NCBI RefSeq assembly: GCF_039532605.1
Contig: NZ_BAAARY010000003.1
Coordinates: forward strand, 124,001-188,000
DNA: 64,000 bases
From: Pilimelia columellifera
GTDB taxonomy: Bacteria > Actinomycetota > Actinomycetes > Mycobacteriales > Micromonosporaceae
Direction of reading: 5' to 3'
A program made the translations under genes and the position numbers. The first letter of the stretch is position 1; every line of letters begins with the position of its first letter. The notes under the pieces are model-generated. The model was not told the DNA's origin. It made no database searches and was given only the letters and a program-made list of their open reading frames with translations. Below, piece by piece: positions 40,894-50,400 of the stretch.

Positions 40894-43595
40894 GAATCGA
40901 CCGCATCAGTCGGCTACGCGGCCCGAACCACTATCTGGACCGTCCGGTCGCCCTGGCCAGGGTGATCCTGGGGGAGCTGACCGAGCGGGAGTCCACCGAT
41001 CATCCCGGCTTCGGCGGGCGGCTGCTGGCCGAGTTGCCCGGGCTGGCCGAGCACCACTGCGCCGCCGGACGGCCGGGCGGGTTCGTCGATCGGTTACACG
41101 GCGGCACCTACTTCGGTCACATCGCCGAACACGTCGCCATCGAGCTGTCCACGCAGGTCGGCCGGCCGGTCAACTTCGGCCGCACCACCTACGCCGGCGC
41201 CCCGGGCCACTACGACATCATCATGGAGTGCCCGGTGGACGAGCCGGTCGACTCGCCGCTGCCACGCCGACTGCTGGAAACGGCGATCGATCTGGTCACC
41301 GACCTGCTCGCCGGGGCTCCGGCCCGTCATGACCCGGCGTTGGCCCGGCTTCGCCGGCAGCACGAACACGACGCCTTCGGTCCCAGCACCGCCGCAGTGG
41401 GGGCCGCGGCCCGCCGGCGCGGCATCCCGGTCGAACGCGTCGACGGGCTCAGCCTGCTGCGCCTGGGCCAGGGGGTGCGCCGCCGGCTGGTGTGGGCGGC
41501 GATGACCGACGCCACCAGCGCCGTCGGCGTGGACCTGGCCGGGGACAAGGAGCTGACTCGGCGGATGCTCGCCGCCGCCGGCGTCCCGGTAGCCGAGGGC
41601 GGCCGGGCCGCCACGCCACGCGAGGCGTTGACGCTGCATGAGCGGCTGGGATCGCCGGTGGTGGTGAAGCCGGTCGCCGGTCGTCAGGGCATCGCCGTCC
41701 ACCTTGATGTGGACGGTCCAGACAAGCTACTGGCGGCCTTCGCCTCTGCGGTGGCCCACGGCGGGGAGGTAGTCGTCGAACGGCAGCTCACCGGACGTGA
41801 CTTCCGGGTCCTGGTCGTGGGCGGACGGATGATCGCGGCCGCCGAGCGGGTCGCCGCGCACGTCATCGGCGACGGGCAGGCCACCGTGGAGCAACTTGTG
41901 GACCGGGCCAACGCCGACCCCCGCCGGGGCGAGGGCCACGGCCGTGAGCTGACCCGGCTGGCGATCGACGACGTGTGCGCCCGGGTGCTGGCCGAGCAGG
42001 GCCACCGTCCGGACACGACCCCGGCGGCCGCCGAGACGGTGTGGCTGCGTCGCAACGCCAACCTGTCCACCGGCGGCGCGAGCCACGACGTCACCGATGT
42101 GGTTCACCCGGCGGTGGCCGCGCTCTGCGAACGCGTGGCGGCCGTCCTGGGTCTCGACGTCGCCGGGGTCGACCTGCGCGTCCCGGACATCAGCGTGCCG
42201 CTGCCGCCGGTCGTCGACGGCGCCCCCACCCGTAGCGGCGTGGTCGAGGTCAACGCCGCCCCCGGTCTGCGGATGCACCTGGCCCCGGCCACCGGACGCC
42301 CACGGGACGTCGGCGCGGCCATCGTCGACCAGCTCTTTCCCGACCCGAACGACCAGGGTCGCATTCCGACGGTCGCGGTGACCGGCACCAATGGCAAGAC
42401 CACGGTGTCCCGACTCACCGCCCACCTGCTGGCCGGCACGGGTCGCCGCGTCGGCCTCACCACCACCGACGGCGTATACCTGGGCGGGCAACTGGTGCGC
42501 CGCTCCGACGCCACCGGGCCCGTCTCGGCGCGGATGGTCCTTGACGACCCCACGGCGCAGGCCGCGGTGCTGGAGACCGCGCGCGGCGGGATCATGCGCC
42601 GCGGCCTCGGCTACGACTGGACCGACGTCGGCGTCATCACCAACATCAGCGCCGACCACCTCGGCCAGGACGGTCTTACCAGCCTCGACGACATCGCCGA
42701 CGTCAAGGCGCTGGTCGCCGAGCGGGTCCGTCCCGGCGGCACGGTCGTCCTCAACGCCGACGACCCCAGGGTGCGGCAGCTTGCCGAACGGCCCCGGGTG
42801 AACGGCGCCGGCAGACGGATTGTCTGGTTCTCCACCGCGGCGTCGAACCCAGTGGTCGACGGCCACCTCGCCGCCGGCGGCCGGGCCTTCCTGCTCCGGG
42901 CCGGTCAACTCGTCGAGGTCGACGGCGACAATGCCGTCGTGCTGCTCAACGCAGCGGACCTGGCCGGGGGATTCGGCGGCCTGGCCCCGTACGCGGCCGC
43001 CAACGCTCTGGCCGCGGCGGCGGCCGCCCGCTCCCTGGGCGTGTCGCCGACGGTCGTGACCGGCCGGCTGGCCGCCTTCCGCACCGCCGACAACCCGGGG
43101 CGCGGAGTGCTGCTGCGCTGTGGCGACGTCCACGTCGTCGTCGACTACGCGCACAACCCGGCCGCGATCGCCGCCGTGGCAGGGCCGATCGGGCGGCTGT
43201 GGGGGCGCTCGCGGGCCGTCGCCGCGGTGACCCTGCCCGGGGACCGCTGTGACGAGCTGGTGCGCTCGTGCGGGCGGGCGCTCGCCGCCGGCTTCTCCCG
43301 GGTGGCGCTGTACGAGGACCACGACCTGCGTGGTCGCCGCCCGGGAGAGCTGCCGTCGCTGCTCGGCCAGGAGATCGCCCAGGTGGCCCCGGACTGTCGT
43401 CAGGTGGTGGCGGCGCACCCCCAGGACGCGGTTCCGGCGGCGTTGGCCATGGCTGACCCGGGCGACGTCGTGCTGGTCATGTATGAGCAGGTTGACGAGG
43501 TGCTGGCCGTGCTGCGGGCCAGCGGCGCGGTGCCGGTGGCCGACGACGCCGCCCCGTGGTCCGCCCAAGCCGCCCTCGCCTCCGCGGCGGGCTAA
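40890..43595 (+). CDS. cphA: Cyanophycin synthetase
   Basis: A 901-residue enzyme that polymerises Asp and Arg into cyanophycin. The N-terminal domain has FGHIAEHVAIELSTQVG. The ATP-grasp domain (about 205-470) includes GSPVVVKPVAGRQGIAVHL and GGVVEVNAAPGLRMHL-like segments (SGVVEVNAAPGLRM). The Mur-ligase-like domain begins with P-loop VTGTNGKTT (Lys503), followed by ETARGGIMRRGLGYDW, VITNISADHLGQDG and VVDYAHNPAAI. Length matches characterised CphA. GTG 40890 follows GAGGAG and overlaps the cphB stop. Cyanophycin outside cyanobacteria is known in scattered actinobacteria. Confidence 0.93.
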   Translation: MRIDRISRLRGPNHYLDRPVALARVILGELTERESTDHPGFGGRLLAELPGLAEHHCAAGRPGGFVDRLHGGTYFGHIAEHVAIELSTQVGRPVNFGRTTYAGAPGHYDIIMECPVDEPVDSPLPRRLLETAIDLVTDLLAGAPARHDPALARLRRQHEHDAFGPSTAAVGAAARRRGIPVERVDGLSLLRLGQGVRRRLVWAAMTDATSAVGVDLAGDKELTRRMLAAAGVPVAEGGRAATPREALTLHERLGSPVVVKPVAGRQGIAVHLDVDGPDKLLAAFASAVAHGGEVVVERQLTGRDFRVLVVGGRMIAAAERVAAHVIGDGQATVEQLVDRANADPRRGEGHGRELTRLAIDDVCARVLAEQGHRPDTTPAAAETVWLRRNANLSTGGASHDVTDVVHPAVAALCERVAAVLGLDVAGVDLRVPDISVPLPPVVDGAPTRSGVVEVNAAPGLRMHLAPATGRPRDVGAAIVDQLFPDPNDQGRIPTVAVTGTNGKTTVSRLTAHLLAGTGRRVGLTTTDGVYLGGQLVRRSDATGPVSARMVLDDPTAQAAVLETARGGIMRRGLGYDWTDVGVITNISADHLGQDGLTSLDDIADVKALVAERVRPGGTVVLNADDPRVRQLAERPRVNGAGRRIVWFSTAASNPVVDGHLAAGGRAFLLRAGQLVEVDGDNAVVLLNAADLAGGFGGLAPYAAANALAAAAAARSLGVSPTVVTGRLAAFRTADNPGRGVLLRCGDVHVVVDYAHNPAAIAAVAGPIGRLWGRSRAVAAVTLPGDRCDELVRSCGRALAAGFSRVALYEDHDLRGRRPGELPSLLGQEIAQVAPDCRQVVAAHPQDAVPAALAMADPGDVVLVMYEQVDEVLAVLRASGAVPVADDAAPWSAQAALASAAG

Positions 43596-43640
43596 CCGTG
43601 GCGGCCACGCCGGCGCGCTGCTCAGTCCCGCCGCTTGCTC

Positions 43641-44408
43641 TCACGGGCGGTCGAGGCCAGCCCTACGCAGGGCTGTCTGGGCCTTGTCGCTGGTGAGGTA
43701 GCCCACCCAAGCGGCGGCGTCCTGGGGTCGTGCGCTGTTGGTCAACCACACGGCCTGGTAGCCGCTGGTCGCTCCGCGCCCCTGTGGCACGTCGACGAGA
43801 TCGATCTGACCCTGCGCGGCGAACGCCTCCGAGCGGCGGAGCAGGCCGGCGTCGGCCTCGCCGAGCGTCACACGGGTGAGCACGGCGTTCGCGGTGCCTT
43901 CCTCGGCAGCCGAACCGAGTCGGACACCGGCGGAGTCGAGCGCGTCGTCGGTAGCGGCGCCGCAGGGCGCCCGCGCCGCGCACCGCGCGACGGCGAGGTC
44001 GCCGCGGCTCAGGTCATCGAGGCTGTCGATCCTCATGGGGTTGCCGTCGGCGACGACGATCGCCAGGCGGCTGCGGGCGAAGATCCGGGGACCGGTGGCT
44101 GCCAGTCGCGCGACGACCACGCTCCGCATAGCCCGCTCGTCGTCGGCTACAAAAACATCGGCGGTCGCGCCGTCGTTGAGCTGCTCGGCCAGGCTGGCAC
44201 TGGGGCCAAACGTGAAAACGATTCGTAGGCCGGGGCGGTTCCGTTCGAAAGCATCGGCCAGGTCGGTAAGGGCGCCGGCCAGCGCGGCGGGGGCATACAC
44301 CGCCAGGCGTGGCTCGGCGACGGCCTGCGGCGCGTCGGCGCAGCCGCCGACGGCCAACGTCGTACCGAGCGCGGCCAAGGCCCGCCCGATCGGGCTGCTG
44401 ATCCCCAT
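43641..44408 (-). CDS. modA: Molybdate ABC-transporter substrate-binding lipoprotein
   Basis: A 255-residue ModA-like protein. The lipobox LAVGGC (Cys about 23) is followed by PRLAVYAPAALAGALTDLAD, FTFGPSASLAEQLNDGATAD (oxyanion contact SAS) and DVFVADDERAM. A DVPQGRGATSGYQAVWLTNS block is near the end. It would bind molybdate or tungstate outside the membrane. No permease or ATPase gene is adjacent, so it is an orphan. ATG 44408 gives the lipoprotein signal; ribosome-binding context is weak. It converges with cphA 45 bases away. Confidence 0.85.
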   Translation of the reverse strand: MGISSPIGRALAALGTTLAVGGCADAPQAVAEPRLAVYAPAALAGALTDLADAFERNRPGLRIVFTFGPSASLAEQLNDGATADVFVADDERAMRSVVVARLAATGPRIFARSRLAIVVADGNPMRIDSLDDLSRGDLAVARCAARAPCGAATDDALDSAGVRLGSAAEEGTANAVLTRVTLGEADAGLLRRSEAFAAQGQIDLVDVPQGRGATSGYQAVWLTNSARPQDAAAWVGYLTSDKAQTALRRAGLDRP

Positions 44409-44444
44409 GCCGCATCGTAACCGGGCGTGCAAGAGTCATCACAG

Positions 44445-44476
44445 CGCTGCGGGCGGGGGCCACCCCGCCCGCAGCG
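44445..44476 (-). terminator. 14-bp stem terminator downstream of DUF4360 gene
   Basis: CGCTGCGGGCGGGG (44445-44458) pairs perfectly with CCCCGCCCGCAGCG (44463-44476) around a four-base loop. It lies 36 bases after the stop at 44512 and before modA. Confidence 0.8.
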
Positions 44477-44511
44477 TCGACGAACCGATCAGCCTCTCCT
44501 CCAGCGACCGG

Positions 44512-45237
44512 TCAGCACTTCTTCCAGCGAATGTTGAAGCTGGTCGACTCGGTGACCTTGGAGGTGTCGATGGTGAGATAGCTGCGGGTGCGCTTGGCGG
44601 ACGCGCCCTTGGCGATCCTCAGCCCGGACTTGATGTTGAGGTCCTGCTGCTCGCCACAGCGGGACCAGACCAGCTTGGCGTCCGCGATCGACCGCTTCGC
44701 CGTGAACTTGCTGCTACGCAACGTCACCCGGCTCTCGGTGCTCTGCCCGCCGCCTGTGCCGGCGAAGTACAGGGCCGACTGCAGATAGCCCTTGGTGTCG
44801 CTGGCGAGTTTGCCATGCCCGTAGTGGGTGACAGTGGTGACCGCGTAGCTGAAGCCCTGCGGCGCCTTGACCGCCACGACGAGCTGGCAGAAGCGCCGGA
44901 TGTCGGCGCTCGGCGCCTTCGGTCCGACCTGGGCCGTGTACTTGCTGTACCGGAGGTAGATCGTGGTTTTGGCGGCGTTGACCCGGGCCTTCGTGGTGCC
45001 CCGGGGGCAGCCGGTCCCGCCGGCCGCCTTCAGCGCGATCGTCACGGCGCCCGGCGGCACGACGGCCGCCGTCGCGTTGGTTGTCGTGCTGGTCGCCGCG
45101 CCGTCGGCCGTCGCGGCAGAACCAGCGCCGGCTGCGACGTCGTTGACCGCGGCGTTGGCGCTCACGGTGAGCGCCGTCGCGGTGAGCGCGGTGGCGGCCG
45201 TGATGGCCATTATCGTGGTGGTTCGGGTGATTCGCAT
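44512..45237 (-). CDS. Secreted DUF4360 protein
   Basis: A 241-residue exported protein. The signal peptide (MRITRTTTIMAITAATALTA, cleavage near ANA/AV at about 30) is followed by a Thr/Ala-rich linker and a DUF4360-type beta-rich domain. GGTGCPRGTT and CQLVVAVKAPQGFSYAV are the conserved blocks, and the last residues are WKKC, so several cysteines probably form disulfides. Function is unknown. ATG 45237 follows GGGGAG. It is paralogous to the protein encoded at 45540-46220. Confidence 0.8.
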   Translation of the reverse strand: MRITRTTTIMAITAATALTATALTVSANAAVNDVAAGAGSAATADGAATSTTTNATAAVVPPGAVTIALKAAGGTGCPRGTTKARVNAAKTTIYLRYSKYTAQVGPKAPSADIRRFCQLVVAVKAPQGFSYAVTTVTHYGHGKLASDTKGYLQSALYFAGTGGGQSTESRVTLRSSKFTAKRSIADAKLVWSRCGEQQDLNIKSGLRIAKGASAKRTRSYLTIDTSKVTESTSFNIRWKKC

Positions 45238-45463
45238 AGCTGTCTCCCCATTGCTGCGGCGTCGACAGGCGACGCCATTGGTGACCCAGCCTGGTTGGTG
45301 GTGACCGGGTGAGGGGCTGGGCCTCGATTGTTATGGGGCTCGGAAAATAATTCGCTTCTTGTAGTGGCGCTGTCGTCAGCGTCACTGGCATTCAAACACA
45401 CAAATGTCAAATGCGCTGGGCGAGTCGGTCTTAGCGGCCGTCCGGCTGGTGGCTACCCAAAAT

Positions 45464-45508
45464 GTGCGGGGGAGCAGCGCCGGCTTCCCGGCGCGGGCTC
45501 CCCCGCAC
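45464..45508 (-). terminator. Terminator with T-tract downstream of second DUF4360 gene
   Basis: GTGCGGGGGAGC (45464-45475) and GCTCCCCCGCAC (45497-45508) form a perfect 12-bp stem with an additional inner CGCCGG/CCGGCG pairing. On the minus strand ATTTTG follows, a rho-independent terminator. Confidence 0.85.
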
Positions 45509-45539
45509 GTCATGCTGTGCTGCTCCTAGCGAGAGGAGA

Positions 45540-46220
45540 TCAGCAGGACCGCCACTGGAAGCTCCACTCGGTGGCGACGTCGACCTCCTGGGTGTCCAGC
45601 GTCATCAGGCTGGAGCTGTCCCGCGGAGCACGGCCCGAGTTGACAGCGACCATGGCGTTGTAGTTGAGCGCCCGGGTCGCGCCACACTCCGAGTAGCTCA
45701 GCGTGGGGCGCTTGTCGGTGAACGCGTACATGTCCGCGTAGGGGCCGGTGAGCTTGGTGCTGCCAACGGAGTTCTTCGACTCGCCGGCCCACTTGTAGGT
45801 GGTGGTCTGCGTGCCGTCAGCCTTACGGGCCAGGTCCGCGTAACCGCTGAAGATCGCCGTGACGACGGCGAACTGCCAGCCGCGCGGGAACGCGAGCTGC
45901 AGGGTGACGGCGCAGTTCTTGCGGACCAGGTTCTCCCAGACGGTGGTGCCGTTCGAGTTGTTGACCAGGCCGGCCTTGACCTCGAACTCATCGTGGATCA
46001 TGGTCATGACCTTGCGGTCGTTGGACAGCGAGACTGTGGTGTTGTCACGGTTGCACCCGGTGCCACCGAACGCGACGTCCTTGATGTAGACCTGGGACGA
46101 CGGCGGCCCGTCGAAGAAGGTCTCGGCGACCGGGGCGGCGGCGGCGGGAGCGGTCAGGCCGGAGACGGCCAGGCTGGCGGCGGCGACGAGCGCGCCGAAA
46201 CCTACGAGCGAGCGCTTCAT
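45540..46220 (-). CDS. Secreted DUF4360 protein (paralogue)
   Basis: A 226-residue exported protein. Signal peptide MKRSLVGFGALVAAASLAVS, cleavage near AAA/AP (about 29). The mature domain has VAFGGTGCNRDNTTVSLSND, NCAVTLQLAFPRGWQFAVVT and ends WSFQWRSC. This is the DUF4360 pattern (GGTGC, C-x-F-P-x-G, terminal W-x-W-x-x-C). ATG 46220 follows GAGGGG eight bases upstream. Each of the two DUF4360 genes has its own terminator, so they are separate transcripts despite being neighbours. Function unknown. Confidence 0.82.
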   Translation of the reverse strand: MKRSLVGFGALVAAASLAVSGLTAPAAAAPVAETFFDGPPSSQVYIKDVAFGGTGCNRDNTTVSLSNDRKVMTMIHDEFEVKAGLVNNSNGTTVWENLVRKNCAVTLQLAFPRGWQFAVVTAIFSGYADLARKADGTQTTTYKWAGESKNSVGSTKLTGPYADMYAFTDKRPTLSYSECGATRALNYNAMVAVNSGRAPRDSSSLMTLDTQEVDVATEWSFQWRSC

Positions 46221-46665
46221 GAGTGTGTCCCCTCAATAGTAGTGCGCAATCGGCGAAGAAGAGCGGAGGCGCCGGTGAGGGCCGGCTGCGCTATTCCCGG
46301 GCGCCGATTCTGTTTGTTGGGATCCCGTGAGACGGGACCGTAGCAGACTTATCTACAAGCGTCAATAATACAATTCACGCTCCTTTGCATAAGAGCGTGT
46401 TATGGATCAGGAATGGCGTCGTGGTAGCGATGACGGCAGATCCGCAGGTCGGGTGCGGTGTGATGTGCGCCACGTCCGGTGTCGTTGGGCTCGGGTCGGG
46501 CGACCGAGAAGCTGAATGAATGGCTGGAAGGCGCCGTGCCGGTCAGCCATCCTGGCTAATCGGATGAGCCCCCGCAGGGGGCCCGGGGCGTCTGTGGGTG
46601 GCGTTCCGGTTACCTAAGGTATTGACAAACGTTGATCGAGCCCGGCTCGGCCACGGGCCAACGCG
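46221..46665. other. 445-bp low-GC intergenic region
   Basis: No supportable gene. 46335-46400 is AT-rich for this genome. It contains small inverted repeats: TCCCGT-GAG-ACGGGA (46323-46337), CACGCTC-N10-GAGCGTG (46376-46399), a GCCCCC-GCA-GGGGGC hairpin (46568-46582) and TACCTAAGGTA (46611-46621). The AT-rich part is upstream of the DUF4360 gene and is probably its promoter; the hairpin may terminate the HdeD gene. Confidence 0.55.
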
Positions 46666-47283
46666 TCAGCAGGTCGGCGGACGGCCGGCGCGCGCGACCA
46701 TCGCCGCCTGCACAGCGGCGATCCCGAGCAGGCTGGCGGCGCTCACCCAGGTGATCGCCGCCAGCGTCGCCTGCGGCCAGAAGGCCAGGGCGAGCCCGGC
46801 GGCGACGCCGACGGCGCCGGTGACCATCGCGCCCCGCAACGCCCAGCCGCCGCGGTGACCGGCGGCCGCGGACACGATGGCGCTGACGCCCCCGGCGAGC
46901 CAGGCGATCCCGATGACGACGGCGAGCAGCTCCACGGCGCCGACGAGGCCCCGGAGGCAGACCACTCCCACGACCAGGTGCAGCAGCCCTGACACGGCCG
47001 CGATGGCGCGCGCCGCCGCGCTGCCCTCGATGGGCAAGGTGGCCTCGACCAGATGAAGGACTCCGACCGTGACCAGCCAGACGCCAAGCAGCATTCCGAG
47101 GGTGGCCACGGTGCGCTCCGGCCACGCGGCGACAGAGGTCGCGACGGTCAGGGCGGCTGTCGCGGTGGCGGCTGACAACCGCTGGTGCTGGCGCAGGGTC
47201 TGAGCCTGGGCGCGGGTGGCGGCGTACGGGTCGGTCAGCGGCCACGCGTCCGGGAGGGTGACCATGGTTACTGAGCTGCGCAT
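46666..47283 (-). CDS. HdeD-like integral membrane protein
   Basis: A 205-residue protein with six hydrophobic segments from about residue 43 to 198, arranged in pairs (LGMLLGVWLVTVGVLHLVEA, AIAAVSGLLHLVVGVVCLRG, LLAVVIGIAWLAGGVSAIVS and others). This fits the HdeD/DUF308 family. ATG 47283 follows GGAGGGAG. Role in actinobacteria is not established; in enterobacteria the name derives from acid resistance. Confidence 0.75.
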   Translation of the reverse strand: MRSSVTMVTLPDAWPLTDPYAATRAQAQTLRQHQRLSAATATAALTVATSVAAWPERTVATLGMLLGVWLVTVGVLHLVEATLPIEGSAAARAIAAVSGLLHLVVGVVCLRGLVGAVELLAVVIGIAWLAGGVSAIVSAAAGHRGGWALRGAMVTGAVGVAAGLALAFWPQATLAAITWVSAASLLGIAAVQAAMVARAGRPPTC

Positions 47284-47470
47284 GCCCGCTCCCTCCGGCG
47301 TCAGCCGTGGCGTCGACGGCCCCTGCCTCCCGCGTCAATCTAGCTTGTGATATAAGCCATAAAGCAGGAAATCGGCGAAGATCGACAGCGCTATCTCGCG
47401 CCGCTCGACCAGGCCCACCTAAGTACAGATGCTCTGCCCCGGAGCCCGTTGACCAGGCGATGATCGGTGC

Positions 47471-50400
47471 GTGACGTACCCGTGTCCGTTCTGCGGCGCC
47501 CCCGCCAGCCTCGCCGCCGGCTGTCCCCGCTGCGGCCGGGGCCCCGATCCGGAGGCAGCCGAGGCGATCGCCATCGACGCCGCGCTCCCCGGCCTCCGCA
47601 ACGCCCTGTCGACAGCGGCCGCCGCCCACGAGGCAGCCCAGATCCGGCTGGCGGAGGCCGAACAACGCCGCAGCGTGCTCGCCGCCGCCGTCGCGGCCAG
47701 GGAGTGGCAGGCGCGCTCCGCCGCCACGACCTCAGTGGCGCCGACAACCCCAGTGGCGATGCCCATGGACGGTGGGGTGACCCTGCCACCGGTCGACGTC
47801 GTCGGCGGGCCGGGCGCGGGCCGCCGGCAGGTCGCGGGTCGACCAGCGCCTGAGGTTTCCTCCGGCGCCGTCCAGACAGTCCTGTTCATCCTCGGCGGTC
47901 TGCTGCTGGGCGCCGCGGCCATCGTCTTCACCGCGGTCGCCTGGGCCCGGTATGGGGTGGGCGTCCGCGCGGCGATCCTGGCCATCGTCACCGCGCTGGT
48001 GCTCTCCATTCCGCCGTTGGCCCGCCGTCGGCGACTCACCGCCACCGCCGAGACGTTCGCCGCCGTCGGCCTCCTGCTGGTCGCGCTCGACGGGTACGCC
48101 GCCTGGCACGCCAACGTCGGCGGCGTCGCCGACCGGATCAGCGGGTCCTGGTACGCGGCCGGCGTCTGCGCTGTCACCGCCGGCGCCGGCGCCGGTTACG
48201 CGGCGCTCACCGGGCTCACCGGTCCCCGTATCGCGGCGCTCGTCGCCGCCCAACCGGTAGCCGTGTTGGTCGCCGCTGCCGTGGACCCCGGGCCGGCCGG
48301 TTGGGCTACCGCGTTCGCGCTCACCGCCCTCGGCGATGCGGCGGTGGCGACCTGGCGCCGGGGCGCGGTTGCTGTGGTCGCCCGCATCGGTCACGGTGTG
48401 GCCACTGTGCTGGGCCTGATGGCGGTCACCGGCGCCCTGGTCACCGTCTCGGGTCCCGGGTCTGCCGCTCGGACGGCCGGCGCCGCCTGGCTGGTCGCCG
48501 CCGCTGTGCTCGCTGGCGGTTACTGCGCCCGCACGCCCGCGCTTCGCACCGCCGCCGACGCGGCTGCGTTGATCATCGCGACGGTCGGGGCGGCGCGACT
48601 GGCCGACCGGTGCTGGCCCGGACACGGACTTGTGGTCGCCACCGGCGCCGCAGCGCTGGCCGCGGTCGTGGCGCTGGCCGCCCGGACGCTGCCGGCCCGG
48701 CCCCGGTTCGGTATCTGGCTGGGCGCTGCCGTCGGCGTCGGCGTGCTGACGGTGGTGGCGACATCCGGTGGGTTCGCCGCCGGCGTCTGGTCGATCGGGC
48801 AGACCTGGGCTGAAGCCACCCCCCGCGAACACTGGCGCTGGCAGCCGCTGGTCGCGGTGGCGCTGCTGACCGTGGCAGCCGTGCTGCTCGCCGCGCCGCC
48901 CGACCGGTCCCGGGCCCGAGCCCGGCGGCTACGTCTGGACGCGCTGGTGTGGCTCGCGGCAGTGGCCGTCCTCGTCGCAGGGTGGGCGGCGCCCCTGCCA
49001 GCCTGGGCGCTCCCGCTGCTCGACGCCGGGGCTGCCGTCGGAGCGCTGTTCGCCGCGGTCACCGCGGGAGCGGGCTACGCGGTCCTGGTCCGCACGGCTC
49101 CGGCCACCGCGCTCATCGTCTTCGCGCTGGCCGCCGGCTTCGGCCGTGCCTGGACCACATCAGTGGTTGCCGGGGCGCTCACCGTCGCCGGCATCGCGGT
49201 GGCGGCCACGGCCCGTGATCGCGGCCGGGCCGGCGCGGCGGTGGCTGGGCTGGCGCTGGCCGCCGGTCTGCTGGCGGCGCCGGGCGCGGTGGCGGCCGCC
49301 CTGGCCGCGGCCCGCGTCGAGCCGTGGTGGACCGGCCGGGCCGTCGTCGGCGCCGCGGTCCTGGCCATTGTCGGCGCCCGCGTGCTGTGTCGACACTGGA
49401 CTGTCTACCAGCCACACCTGCGGACCGCCGCATTGATCATCGCCACGCTCCTGCCGCTGGCCGGCGTCGCCGAGACCGGACCGGACGCGCCTGCGGTCTA
49501 CTCGGGGCTCGGCGTGCTGATGGTCGCCGCGGTTGTTGTCGCGTTCGCGGTGTGGCCGGTCCTGGCGGCGCCGTCGGCTGTGGTGAGCGCGTTGGCGTGG
49601 CTGGCCACTGTGGCCTCGGCGCTCGTCACCACGGTTCTCCTGCCGTACGGCTGGCTGACGGAGATCTGGGCTGGGCGGCCCACCGGGGTTGGCCTGTCGC
49701 CGTCGGCGACCGGGGCTGTCTGGGTCGGCCAGGCCGTTGCTGTGGCGCTTCTGGCCGCGGCGGTCGCCGTCGTCGTCGCTGGGGCGGGGCGTGGCCGTGC
49801 CGCGGCCGCCTGGGCCGCCGTCCCGATCGTCGTCGTGGCCGTGCCGATGGCGCTGGCCGCGGCCGGGGCGTGGTGGCCAGCGGTCCCCACGGCCTGCCTC
49901 GCGCTGGGGCTGGCGGCCATGCTCGCCGCGGTCCGGTGTCAGATCGGCGAGCGCGCTGTGCCGGCGGTTGCCGTCGGCATGGCCCTCACCGGCGCCGGCT
50001 TGGCCGGATCGCTGCCGGTGAAGGCCGCCACCATCGGCGCCCTTGCCCTGTTGCTGGTGGCCGCGGCGGTCGCCGCGACGTTCGGCCGCAGGCTGGGGGC
50101 CCGGGTGGCCGCGGCCCTGGTCGCCGGCGTCGCCGGTCTCCTGTTGGCTTTCACGGCGGCCCGGGCCGCCGACGCCGACTCCCGGGTGGCCGCGCTGGCG
50201 GTCCTGGGCGCCGCGGCGGTGGCGTTGGCCGTGGCCGCGGTGCTGCGCGGTCGGCGTCGGGCGGAGTCAGCGGCCGCCGAGGTGGTGGCCCACAGCGGCG
50301 CTGTGGTGGCGCTGCTGCTGACCGCCGGACACCCCCGGCACGCGGCTCTGGTCGCCACGCTGTGGGCGGCGGCGTTGGGGCTGCGGGGCCTCACGCCCGG

